Positions 1 through 6,037 of a stretch of DNA of 6,606 nt are shown in pieces. The stretch's first letter is position 1. Every line of letters begins with the position of its first letter. Below the pieces are notes generated by a model. That model saw only the letters and a list, made by a program, of their open reading frames with translations, was not told the DNA's origin and ran no database searches. The translations under genes and the position numbers were made by a program. Source of the DNA: Ignavibacteria bacterium (GTDB lineage: Bacteria; Bacteroidota; Ignavibacteria; Tepidaquicellales; OLB5); NCBI GenBank assembly GCA_027492415.1, contig JAPUEV010000314.1, positions 1-6,606 on the forward strand, written 5' to 3'.

Positions 1-1
1 G

Positions 2-1063
2 AAGACAACTGATGCCGGTGCAAACTGGTATTCACAGACAAGCAATACAGCTAACTGGCTGAGGAAAACAAATTTTATAGATACAAATTTAGGCTTTGCT
101 GTTGGTGATAACGGAACAATTATTAAAACAACAACTGGCGGCTGGCTTTTACCAGGTGCAGCAACATTAAGCGCCCCCGGAAACGCCGCAACATGTTTTT
201 CTGTTACCGGGACACTGGACTGGAGCGATGTATTCCCGCCAATTTGTAACTACAGGGTACAGATAGCAACAGATGCCAATTTTACGGCTATAGTACATAA
301 TACCGCGGGAATAAATGTTTCGCAGTATGTAATTCCGGCAAATGCTTTGAATTACAACACGCAATATTACTGGCGTGTAAAGGCAACAAATTTTGTTGGT
401 GAAAGCGCAAGCTGGTCCTCAGTCAGGAATTTCAGGACGGTTAACCAAAGCGTAAACGCTCCTAATCTTTTGCTACCGGTCAATAACGCCACCGTAAGCG
501 TTACACCTGTATTAAGTTGGGATTCCATACCGTTCGCTTCAACTTACAGGGTAAGAATATCAACAGACACTAACTTTACAAATCTAATTTTAGATTCAGG
601 TAATATTGCTTTAAAACAGATAACAGTTCCTGCGGGAAGGCTGCTATCCAATACACGTTATTACTGGAAAGTAAGTTCATCCAATACATGCATTACAAGT
701 CCATACAGTGGAAGGTGGAGCTTTACTACGGCATTAACAGGTTTAACACAAACAGTCAACGAGCTGCCGTTGGTTTTTGCTTTGTACAATAACTATCCAA
801 ACCCGTTTAACCCAACTACTAATATTGCATTTGATATCCCAAAGGAAGCAAATGTAAGGCTTGTAATATTCAATTTACTGGGTGAAGAGGTTGCAGTTCC
901 GGTGAAAGGAAAACTGACAGCAGGAAAGTACTCTTTCTTATGGAATGCGCAGAATTTCTCAAGCGGTCTTTACATATACCGTATAGAAGCTTCTGCAGTA
1001 ACATTAGAAGGAAAAAGCGCAGAGAAATTTGTAAAGACAGTTAAAATGGTTCTTATAAAGTGA
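2..1063 (+). CDS. Secreted Ycf48-like/Fn3 protein with T9SS type A sorting domain (5'-truncated)
   Basis: The reading frame is open from base 2, so the gene begins upstream of the window. A TTG at 347 is an internal leucine codon, not the start. The 353 visible residues read in order as follows. Residues 1-48 are the end of a Ycf48/BNR-like repeat (KTTDAGANWY, then LGFAVGDNGTIIKTTTGG). Two Fn3-like beta domains follow at about 52-147 and 151-247; they resemble each other (YRVQIATDANFT with YRVRISTDTNFT, QYYWRVKA with RYYWKVSS). A C-terminal T9SS type A sorting domain starts with NYPNPFNPTT at residue 264 and ends KMVLIK. By family knowledge, such a domain sends the protein through the type IX machinery to the cell surface or medium. 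The specific function is unknown; adhesion or a surface role is an inference. No signal peptide is visible because the N-terminus is missing. The domain calls are strong, the biological role is not. Confidence 0.9.
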   Translation, partial: KTTDAGANWYSQTSNTANWLRKTNFIDTNLGFAVGDNGTIIKTTTGGWLLPGAATLSAPGNAATCFSVTGTLDWSDVFPPICNYRVQIATDANFTAIVHNTAGINVSQYVIPANALNYNTQYYWRVKATNFVGESASWSSVRNFRTVNQSVNAPNLLLPVNNATVSVTPVLSWDSIPFASTYRVRISTDTNFTNLILDSGNIALKQITVPAGRLLSNTRYYWKVSSSNTCITSPYSGRWSFTTALTGLTQTVNELPLVFALYNNYPNPFNPTTNIAFDIPKEANVRLVIFNLLGEEVAVPVKGKLTAGKYSFLWNAQNFSSGLYIYRIEASAVTLEGKSAEKFVKTVKMVLIK

Positions 1064-1124
1064 TGCAGTCATTTTATATAAATAAAATTAAGGTTCTTTT
1101 TAACAATTTATTTTAATCTCTAAA

Positions 1125-1130
1125 GGGGGG
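1125..1130 (+). promoter_or_regulatory. G-rich Shine-Dalgarno sequence for the SBBP protein
   Basis: A run of six G (AAAGGGGGG) ends four bases before the ATG at 1135. It is the most SD-like sequence in the window after that of rpmF, and it supports the chosen start. The yceD, plsX and fabH genes lack anything as clear, which fits the weak SD use known in Bacteroidota relatives. Confidence 0.6.
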
Positions 1131-1134
1131 CAAA

Positions 1135-2832
1135 ATGAAAAAGATAACTACAGTTACAATTGCATTTATGCTTGTAATGACATCAATTTCATTTGGACAG
1201 CTTGTAACAAAGGTATTAAGCTATAACGGTCCGGGAAACCAGATCGATAAGTGCGCAGGCATCGTTCAGGATAACTTCGGCTTTGTTTATGCAACCGGAA
1301 CAAGCATGGGTACTAACTCAACAAAAGAAGATTATGCTACTATTAAATTCGGTGAAGACGGAGATTTTGTCTGGGCGGTAAGATATGACGGTCCCGGGCA
1401 TAATATTGATAATGCATCAGCTATTACTATAGATAATGCAGGAAACGTTTATGTTACCGGGTGGAGCAGGTCATCCTCTGATTACGGCAGTGAGGATTAC
1501 TGTACTATCAAATACAATAACAACGGCCAGCAGCTTTGGGCAGCCAGGTTTGACGGGGCAGTATCATCGGACTGTTATTATTACGATTATGCAAAGGCTA
1601 TCACCATAGATAATGCGGGAAACGTGTACGTAACAGGTGAAAGCTGGGGTAATGATAATTTGAACGGTGATTATCTTACAATTAAATATAATTCAAACGG
1701 TGTTCTGCAGTGGTCTAAAAGATATAACGGACCATCAAGCAAAAATGATTTCGCAACTTCTATCGGCCTGGATCCATCAGGGAATGTTTATGTTACCGGT
1801 GCCAGCGAAATGAATAATAAAGGCTATGACTATCTTTCAGTTAAGTACAGCCCGACAGGCTCCCAGTTATGGACAGCCAGGTATGACGGACCTGCTTACC
1901 TTGATGATAAGGCTAATGAATTAAGGGTAGATGGTGCAGGAAACCTGTATGTCACCGGTTCATCACACGGAGGGAATACCAAGCTGGACTTTGCAACATT
2001 AAAATATAATACTTCAGGCGCTCAGCAATGGGTTAAAAGGTATACAAACTCTGCTGTAAATGATACCGATGTTGCAACCGGTCTGGACCTGGATGTTTAT
2101 ACAAATGTTTATATTACAGGTTACAGCAAATGCCAGCCTGTAGGCACCAGCCAGGTATTATGCGATTATGTCACTATAAAATACAGCTCTTCCAACGGAA
2201 CCCAGATGTGGCTTAATGGTTATGATGGAGGCGGTAATGATAAAGCGCGTGATATTAAAGTAGTAAACAAAGGCTGTGTTAATAATTCTCAAAACGGCGG
2301 TACTCTGGATATTCCGTGCTGGAATGTGTTTATATATGTAACCGGCGAAAGCTATTCTAATGCTGGTAATTTTGATTTCCTCACACTGGCTTATACAGAA
2401 GGTGGCGCACAGAAATGGAACAACAGGTTCAACGGTCCGCAGAATGGAATTGACGGCGGGTCAAGTATATCTGTAAATCCCAGTTATCCTATGGTATATG
2501 CCGGCGGTGTTTTTGCAAGTGATTACGGCATTATCGGGATAAAAGAGCTGGTCACTTTACCTGACAGGCCAATGGATGGCTATTCGGTAAATTATCCAAA
2601 TCCATTCAACCCGGTAACCAATATTACTTATACAGTTTTAAAGGAATCCAATGTAAAGATCACGGTATATGACCTGCTGGGCAGAACAGTTGCAAGCCTG
2701 GTTGATGAGAAAAAGCCTGAAGGATTGTACACAGTTACTTTCGATGCATCTGAGCTTAACAGCGGTGTATATTTTTACAGGGTTGAAACCAGCCAGTTCA
2801 GTGAAACTAAAAAAATAGTACTTATTAAATAG
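1135..2832 (+). CDS. Exported SBBP-repeat beta-propeller protein with T9SS type A sorting domain
   Basis: This is a complete 565-residue protein. Residues 1-22 form a signal peptide: MKK, a hydrophobic core, and a likely cut after SFGQ. Residues 28-472 hold eight tandem SBBP-type units, each with the pattern RYDGP, then a hydrophobic-D-x-x-GNVYVTG strand, then DYxTIKY and QxW. Units begin at about residues 28, 83, 138, 196, 249, 302, 362 and 431. The seventh has an insertion of roughly 20 residues (378-399), and the eighth is short and degenerate. Residues 486-565 are a T9SS type A sorting domain (NYPNPFNPVT to KKIVLIK). Seven cysteines are present (40, 123, 147, 333, 343, 381, 395); 333/343 and 381/395 could form local disulfides. 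Eight repeats suggest a closed propeller secreted to the cell surface. The ligand or activity is unknown. It lies 71 bases after the preceding cargo gene with no evident terminator between, so co-transcription is possible. A terminator follows. Confidence 0.93.
   Translation: MKKITTVTIAFMLVMTSISFGQLVTKVLSYNGPGNQIDKCAGIVQDNFGFVYATGTSMGTNSTKEDYATIKFGEDGDFVWAVRYDGPGHNIDNASAITIDNAGNVYVTGWSRSSSDYGSEDYCTIKYNNNGQQLWAARFDGAVSSDCYYYDYAKAITIDNAGNVYVTGESWGNDNLNGDYLTIKYNSNGVLQWSKRYNGPSSKNDFATSIGLDPSGNVYVTGASEMNNKGYDYLSVKYSPTGSQLWTARYDGPAYLDDKANELRVDGAGNLYVTGSSHGGNTKLDFATLKYNTSGAQQWVKRYTNSAVNDTDVATGLDLDVYTNVYITGYSKCQPVGTSQVLCDYVTIKYSSSNGTQMWLNGYDGGGNDKARDIKVVNKGCVNNSQNGGTLDIPCWNVFIYVTGESYSNAGNFDFLTLAYTEGGAQKWNNRFNGPQNGIDGGSSISVNPSYPMVYAGGVFASDYGIIGIKELVTLPDRPMDGYSVNYPNPFNPVTNITYTVLKESNVKITVYDLLGRTVASLVDEKKPEGLYTVTFDASELNSGVYFYRVETSQFSETKKIVLIK
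1216..2550 (+). repeat. Eight tandem SBBP-type coding repeats
   Basis: The units are 42-69 codons long, most of them 53-60. Units 2 and 3 are also similar in DNA: positions 1420-1461 and 1597-1638 both encode AITIDNAGNVYVTG but differ at eight silent sites. The array therefore looks old and held by selection on the protein, not recently expanded. Confidence 0.8.
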
Positions 2833-2857
2833 CACAAGAAAATACCTCCGATTGAAT

Positions 2858-2878
2858 TTTCCCAACGGTAGTGGGAAA
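2858..2878 (+). other. Small hairpin upstream of the terminator
   Basis: TTTCCCA at 2858-2864 can pair with TGGGAAA at 2872-2878 around a 7-base loop. It lies 13 bases before the terminator stem. It may help protect the transcript 3' end or be incidental. It is not followed by a T-run, so it is not itself called a terminator. Confidence 0.35.
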
Positions 2879-2891
2879 GCTCTTCGAATAA

Positions 2892-2920
2892 GGCGTTTCC
2901 TTTAAAGGAAGCGCCTTTTT
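2892..2920 (+). terminator. Rho-independent terminator after the SBBP gene
   Basis: GGCGTTTCC at 2892-2900 pairs with GGAAGCGCC at 2907-2915, with one G-U pair and loop TTTAAA. A run of five T follows at once. The stem lies about 60 bases after the stop codon at 2832 and separates the secreted-protein genes from the yceD cluster. Confidence 0.9.
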
Positions 2921-2939
2921 ATTGGTATTAATCCATTAC

Positions 2940-2970
2940 TTTAAAGTTTAATTAATTTTTCTTATATTTG
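2940..2970 (+). promoter_or_regulatory. Candidate Bacteroidota-type promoter for the yceD-rpmF-plsX-fabH cluster
   Basis: TATATTTG at 2963-2970 matches the TAnnTTTG element (about -7) described for the primary sigma factor of Bacteroidota. Upstream, only a weak TTTA at 2940-2943 stands at the expected distance for the -33 TTTG element. It would start transcription near 2977, giving a leader of roughly 44 bases before the ATG at 3021. It sits between a terminator and the first cluster gene, as expected. The -33 part is poor. Confidence 0.45.
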
Positions 2971-3020
2971 TTAGATTTTCTACAAAATTTGGGCAAAACA
3001 AGGCATTTTAAGCGGATTTT

Positions 3021-3527
3021 ATGGCTATAAAATTTAATATTGGTTCTTTAAATGATGGTTCGCAAACACTTGAACTTATAAGTGATGAAAAAGAGTTAAA
3101 TCTTGATGAAGGCTTTTTAAAAGAGCCTGTTAAGATTAAGCTCGAGCTTTTCAAAACTACTCACCAGCTTGATCTGAAGGCAAATATCAAAGGCACAGTT
3201 TTTCTTGAATGTGACAGGTGCCTTGATAGGTTTGAAAAGAAGATAGATACTTCTTTTGAGCTTATCTTTGTACAGCAGACACACAGGGAAGAAGCATTCA
3301 GTGAAGAAGAGATTAGGACATACAGTCCTCACATGAAATCGGTTGATATTACCACTGATATAAAAGAAGCCGTAATATTAACTGCTCCCATGAAAAAGCT
3401 TCCTGAAGAAAAACCTGACGGCTCATGCTCATGGTGCGGAAGAACAAAAGAATTCTGGAAAGATATACTTGTAGAAAAAGATGATGATGATGATGATGCC
3501 GGAACAGACGACGACGAAGATCTTTAA
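3021..3527 (+). CDS. yceD: YceD/DUF177 family protein with acidic C-terminal tail
   Basis: This 168-residue protein lies directly before rpmF, the conserved position of the YceD (DUF177) family, which is linked to 23S rRNA accumulation and ribosome assembly. Family marks are the early beta-rich part and C64-D-R-C67 in FLECDRCLDRF, followed by a DIxxxIKEAVIL-type helix and APMKKLP. A second C-x2-C is at 136-139 (GSCSWCG), so four cysteines could hold one metal ion. The usual LC...CxGLCxxCG block is reduced: proline and lysine stand where family members usually have two further cysteines. Residues 154-168 form a very acidic tail with 11 of 15 residues D or E, including six D encoded by a GAT run. 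The ATG at 3021 has only a weak purine stretch upstream (AAGCGGA). It is likely first in a four-gene operon. Cluster position makes the family call firm; the molecular role is known only in outline. Confidence 0.85.
   Translation: MAIKFNIGSLNDGSQTLELISDEKELNLDEGFLKEPVKIKLELFKTTHQLDLKANIKGTVFLECDRCLDRFEKKIDTSFELIFVQQTHREEAFSEEEIRTYSPHMKSVDITTDIKEAVILTAPMKKLPEEKPDGSCSWCGRTKEFWKDILVEKDDDDDDAGTDDDEDL
3480..3497 (+). repeat. In-frame (GAT)6 microsatellite
   Basis: Six perfect GAT units encode Asp154-Asp159 of the YceD-family protein. A short GAC run follows a few codons later. Slippage by whole units would only change the length of the acidic tail and keep the frame. Confidence 0.9.
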
Positions 3528-3560
3528 AAATAAAAAATAATTTAGTAATAGAATAATAAA

Positions 3561-3568
3561 AAGGTGAT
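3561..3568 (+). promoter_or_regulatory. Shine-Dalgarno sequence of rpmF
   Basis: AAGGTGAT ends three bases before the ATG at 3572, with an AGGTGA core that can pair with the 16S rRNA 3' end. It fixes the start of this short gene. Confidence 0.65.
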
Positions 3569-3571
3569 ATA

Positions 3572-3751
3572 ATGCCAAATCCGAAACGCAAACACTCAAA
3601 ACAGCGCAGCAGAAAAAGAAGAACACACTATAAGGCTTCTGCTCCAAGCACAATGTCCTGCCCCAACTGCGGCGAAACAAAATTAATGCACAGAGTCTGC
3701 CCGAGCTGTGGATTTTATGACGGCCGTTCAATAGTTATTCCCAAGAAATAA
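3572..3751 (+). CDS. rpmF: 50S ribosomal protein L32
   Basis: This 59-residue gene starts MPNPKRKHSKQRSRKRRTHY, the classic basic N-terminus of bacterial L32. It ends in a zinc ribbon with C30-x2-C33 and C43-x2-C46 (SCPNCGE and VCPSCGFYDG). All four metal ligands are present, so this is the zinc-binding form, not the cysteine-free variant some bacteria keep for zinc shortage. Length is normal for the family. L32 is a structural protein of the large ribosomal subunit. The gene lies 44 bases after the yceD-family gene and 17 bases before plsX, an arrangement conserved across many bacterial phyla and consistent with a shared transcript. The start is supported by a good SD sequence. Confidence 0.97.
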   Translation: MPNPKRKHSKQRSRKRRTHYKASAPSTMSCPNCGETKLMHRVCPSCGFYDGRSIVIPKK

Positions 3752-3768
3752 ATTAATTAACCGGTAAA

Positions 3769-4806
3769 TTGAGCAAAGGGGTAAAGGATACAATCACCAT
3801 TTCCCTGGATGCAATGGGTGGAGATAATGCTCCTGTGAGTGAAGTCGCAGGAGCAATTGAAACCGTACGCCATCACGAGGGTATTAACATAACGCTTGTC
3901 GGCAAAACTGATATTATTTCAAACGAATTAAAGAAATTCTCTTACGATACAACCCGAATTAAAATTCACAACGCAGATGATGTTATCGAAATGGATGAAA
4001 GTCCGACCGATGCCATACGCAAAAAACCGGGCTCATCACTTGTAACCGGGCTTAAGCTTTGCAAAACCGGCGAAGCGGATGCATTCATAAGCGCAGGTAA
4101 TACAGGCGCTGTTATGGCTGCATCATTATTTACTTTAGGCAGGATAGCAAACGTTAACCGCCCTACAATTGGCTCAAGGTTCCCAACAGAGCGCGGCATT
4201 ACAATGGTTTTTGATGTAGGCGCAAATGTTGATTGCAAACCGCTCAATCTTTTGCAGTTCGCTGTAATGGGTTCTGTCTATGCAAACCATATATACGGAA
4301 TTGAAAACCCTAAAGTGGGGTTATTAAGCGTAGGTGAGGAAAAATCCAAGGGTGATACTCTGACAGTAGAAGCATATGAGCTGCTTGAAAAAAGCAATCT
4401 GAACTTTATCGGCAATGTTGAAGGAAGAGATATTATGAAAGGTACTACAGACCTGATAATTTGCGATGGGTTTACCGGTAATATTGTTCTTAAGTTCGCT
4501 GAAAGTGTTCTTAGCTTGTTGAAAACCAAATTTAAAGATTACGCTGATAAAGGTTTTGTTAATAAGCTTAAAGTTGGCATGGCTTACGGTACGCTTAAAG
4601 ATATTTTAAAGGATTTTGATTACCAGGAGTACGGCGGAGTTCCGCTGCTTGGTGTGAACGGTATTTCTATCATTGGACACGGCAGGTCATCACCCAGGGC
4701 AATTGTTAATATGGCTTTGAACGCCGAGCGTATGGTTAGAGCCGGCATAAACGATATTATTGCATCAAAGATAAAAGATATCAACCTGTTTGCTGCAAAA
4801 ACATAA
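3769..4806 (+). CDS. plsX: Phosphate acyltransferase PlsX
   Basis: PlsX converts acyl-ACP and phosphate to acyl-phosphate, the donor used by PlsY in phosphatidic acid synthesis; it is a cytosolic, membrane-associated enzyme. The 345 residues are near the usual length. Conserved blocks in order are ISLDAMGGDNAP (11-22), MDESPTDAIRKKPGSSL (75-91), ADAFISAGNTGAVMAAS (103-119), DVGANVDCKP (149-158), VGLLSVGEEKSKG (183-195), IGNVEGRDI (214-222), ICDGFTGNIVLK (231-242) and YGGVPLLGVNG (288-298), then GHGRSS (303-308). The start is TTG at 3769: an in-frame stop lies at 3754-3756, no ATG or GTG precedes the LDAMGGD block, and this start gives eight or so leader residues, as is normal. No clear SD is seen; tight linkage to rpmF (17 bases) suggests translation coupled to it. 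fabH follows after 42 bases, completing the typical plsX-fabH pair. Confidence 0.97.
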   Translation: MSKGVKDTITISLDAMGGDNAPVSEVAGAIETVRHHEGINITLVGKTDIISNELKKFSYDTTRIKIHNADDVIEMDESPTDAIRKKPGSSLVTGLKLCKTGEADAFISAGNTGAVMAASLFTLGRIANVNRPTIGSRFPTERGITMVFDVGANVDCKPLNLLQFAVMGSVYANHIYGIENPKVGLLSVGEEKSKGDTLTVEAYELLEKSNLNFIGNVEGRDIMKGTTDLIICDGFTGNIVLKFAESVLSLLKTKFKDYADKGFVNKLKVGMAYGTLKDILKDFDYQEYGGVPLLGVNGISIIGHGRSSPRAIVNMALNAERMVRAGINDIIASKIKDINLFAAKT

Positions 4807-4848
4807 ACAGTAATTTTAAGATTTTTTAATTTATAACATAATTTTTAT

Positions 4849-5844
4849 ATGAGTAAAATACGGGCTGCGATAACTGCACTGGGGCACTATGTACCTGAAA
4901 CAGTTCTAACAAACGCTGATATGGAAAAGATTGTCGAAACAAACGATGAATGGATCCAGACCAGGACGGGCATTAAGGAAAGAAGGATACTCACAAACGG
5001 AGAGCCGATGTCATTCATGGCGGTAAAAGCTATTGAAATGCTGCTTAAAAGACGCGGGATTACCGCTGAAGAGCTTGACCTTATTTTGGTAGGCACTGTA
5101 ACACCTGATATGCTGTTCCCTTCAACAGCCTGCGTTATACAGGAGAAGATAGGGGCTGTAAACGCATGGGGATTTGATGTACTTGCGGCATGCTCGGGGT
5201 TTATCTTTACTCTCGTAGCAGGAACACAATTCATTGAAAGCGGTATGTACAAGAAAGTACTGGTAGTTGGCTCAGATAAAATGTCATCTATAACAAATTT
5301 TAAGGACCGCAATACATGCGTTCTTTTTGGCGATGGCGCAGGCTGTGTACTGCTTGAGCCTTCCGAAGATAATGCTTACGGCATTATGGATACCAATATG
5401 CACGTTGACGGCAAGGGCGGTAAATACCTTAATATGCTTGGCGGCGGAAGCCTTAATCCTTCATCTCATGATACTGTTGATAAGGACTGGCATTACGTTT
5501 ACCAGGAAGGCAAACATGTATTCAAGGATGCTGTTAAAGGTATGGCAGATGTATCTCATGAAATTATGTTAAGTAACGGACTCACCGCGGATGATATTTC
5601 ATATCTCGTTCCTCACCAGGCAAATATGCGTATACTAACAGCATGCGCTGACAGAATGGGACTGCCGCAGGAAAAAGTTATGGTGAATATCCATAAATAC
5701 GGCAATACAACTGCAGCAACTATTCCGTTATGCCTTAGCGAATATTGGGAAGAAGGAAAAATTAAAAAAGGTGATAACCTCATTCTTTCCAGCTTCGGTG
5801 CCGGATACACTTGGGGCTCGATATTAGTTAAGTGGGCATATTAG
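4849..5844 (+). CDS. fabH: 3-oxoacyl-ACP synthase III (KAS III)
   Basis: FabH joins acetyl-CoA (or a branched acyl-CoA) to malonyl-ACP to give acetoacetyl-ACP, the first condensation of type II fatty-acid synthesis in the cytosol. The 331-residue protein has the full thiolase-fold triad: Cys115 in DVLAACSGF, His256 in LVPHQANMRI and Asn286 in KYGNTTAATIP. Other family marks are the N-terminal TNDEWIQTRTGIKERR (31-46), FGDGAGCVLLEP (160-171) and the C-terminal LSSFGAGYTWGSILVKW. Substrate preference cannot be read with certainty; Bacteroidota relatives often make iso-branched fatty acids. The ATG at 4849 begins MSKIRAAITALGHYVPE, a normal FabH N-terminus, but has no SD in the AT-rich gap. It is the last gene of the cluster: a terminator follows about 100 bases later, so fabD, fabG and acpP, often next in other bacteria, are not in this transcript. 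Confidence 0.97.
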   Translation: MSKIRAAITALGHYVPETVLTNADMEKIVETNDEWIQTRTGIKERRILTNGEPMSFMAVKAIEMLLKRRGITAEELDLILVGTVTPDMLFPSTACVIQEKIGAVNAWGFDVLAACSGFIFTLVAGTQFIESGMYKKVLVVGSDKMSSITNFKDRNTCVLFGDGAGCVLLEPSEDNAYGIMDTNMHVDGKGGKYLNMLGGGSLNPSSHDTVDKDWHYVYQEGKHVFKDAVKGMADVSHEIMLSNGLTADDISYLVPHQANMRILTACADRMGLPQEKVMVNIHKYGNTTAATIPLCLSEYWEEGKIKKGDNLILSSFGAGYTWGSILVKWAY

Positions 5845-5847
5845 CCT

Positions 5848-5914
5848 CTAATCCTGAGGAGCGAAGCGCTGCGCCTTAATCCGGCATAGGCGGGAAGAAG
5901 TACAAAGGATCTCA
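5848..5914 (+). repeat. Possible interspersed repeat element with nested hairpin
   Basis: The segment contains ATCCTGAGGAGCGAAGCG at 5851-5868 and AAAGGATCTCATTC at 5904-5917. It resembles the short ATCCTGAG...GCGAAGCG...AAGGATCT repeats scattered between genes in many bacterial genomes (recalled, not searched). ATCCT at 5851-5855 can pair with AGGAT at 5906-5910, and inside CGCCT (5872-5876) can pair with AGGCG (5888-5892). Only one copy is in the window, so repetition is not shown here. Confidence 0.4.
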
Positions 5915-5943
5915 TTCGGTATATAATTTTATTATATTTTTCT

Positions 5944-5971
5944 AAAAGGACGCCAAAAGCGTCCTTTTTTT
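5944..5971 (+). terminator. Rho-independent terminator after fabH
   Basis: AAAAGGACGC at 5944-5953 pairs perfectly with GCGTCCTTTT at 5959-5968 around the loop CAAAA, with the T-run continuing to 5971. It ends the yceD-rpmF-plsX-fabH transcript. The A-run before the stem would also let it work on the opposite strand, but no gene is seen there. Confidence 0.93.
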
Positions 5972-5976
5972 AATTA

Positions 5977-5993
5977 CATTCATCCGATGAATG
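5977..5993. promoter_or_regulatory. Near-perfect palindrome, possible operator
   Basis: CATTCATC and GATGAATG are exact inverted copies separated by one C. The GATGAAT half recurs at 6015-6021, 29 bases further on. The cluster lies upstream of a candidate promoter for the secreted protein at 6091. A regulator-binding role is an inference; no regulator gene is nearby. Confidence 0.3.
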
Positions 5994-6037
5994 ATCTTGC
6001 CTTCAGAGTAATATGATGAATCAATAGCTCTTAATCT

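Noticed and set aside
347..1063. TTG at 347 as the start of a separate gene
   Set aside because: The frame is open upstream to base 2 and the residues before 347 complete the first Fn3-like domain and a Ycf48-like repeat, so 347 is internal.
1064..1134. Terminator or promoter in the gap between the first two genes
   Set aside because: Only weak A-T pairings are seen and no TAnnTTTG match; nothing beyond the SD sequence can be supported.
1216..2550. Tandem repeat as a CRISPR array or satellite
   Set aside because: The periodicity is in the encoded protein blades, unit lengths vary and DNA identity is modest; there are no spacers or fixed direct repeats.
3429..3731. Minus-strand open frame of 100 codons across the end of the yceD-family gene and rpmF
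   Set aside because: It is the complement of the GAT run and of the clear L32 gene; its polyisoleucine and phenylalanine runs are an artefact.
4887..5312. Open frame of 141 codons on the minus strand
   Set aside because: It lies wholly inside fabH, whose catalytic motifs fix the + strand as coding, and it resembles no known family.
5327..5572. Second + strand frame of 81 codons inside fabH
   Set aside because: It overlaps fabH in another frame, has no start signal or family resemblance, and fabH is intact.
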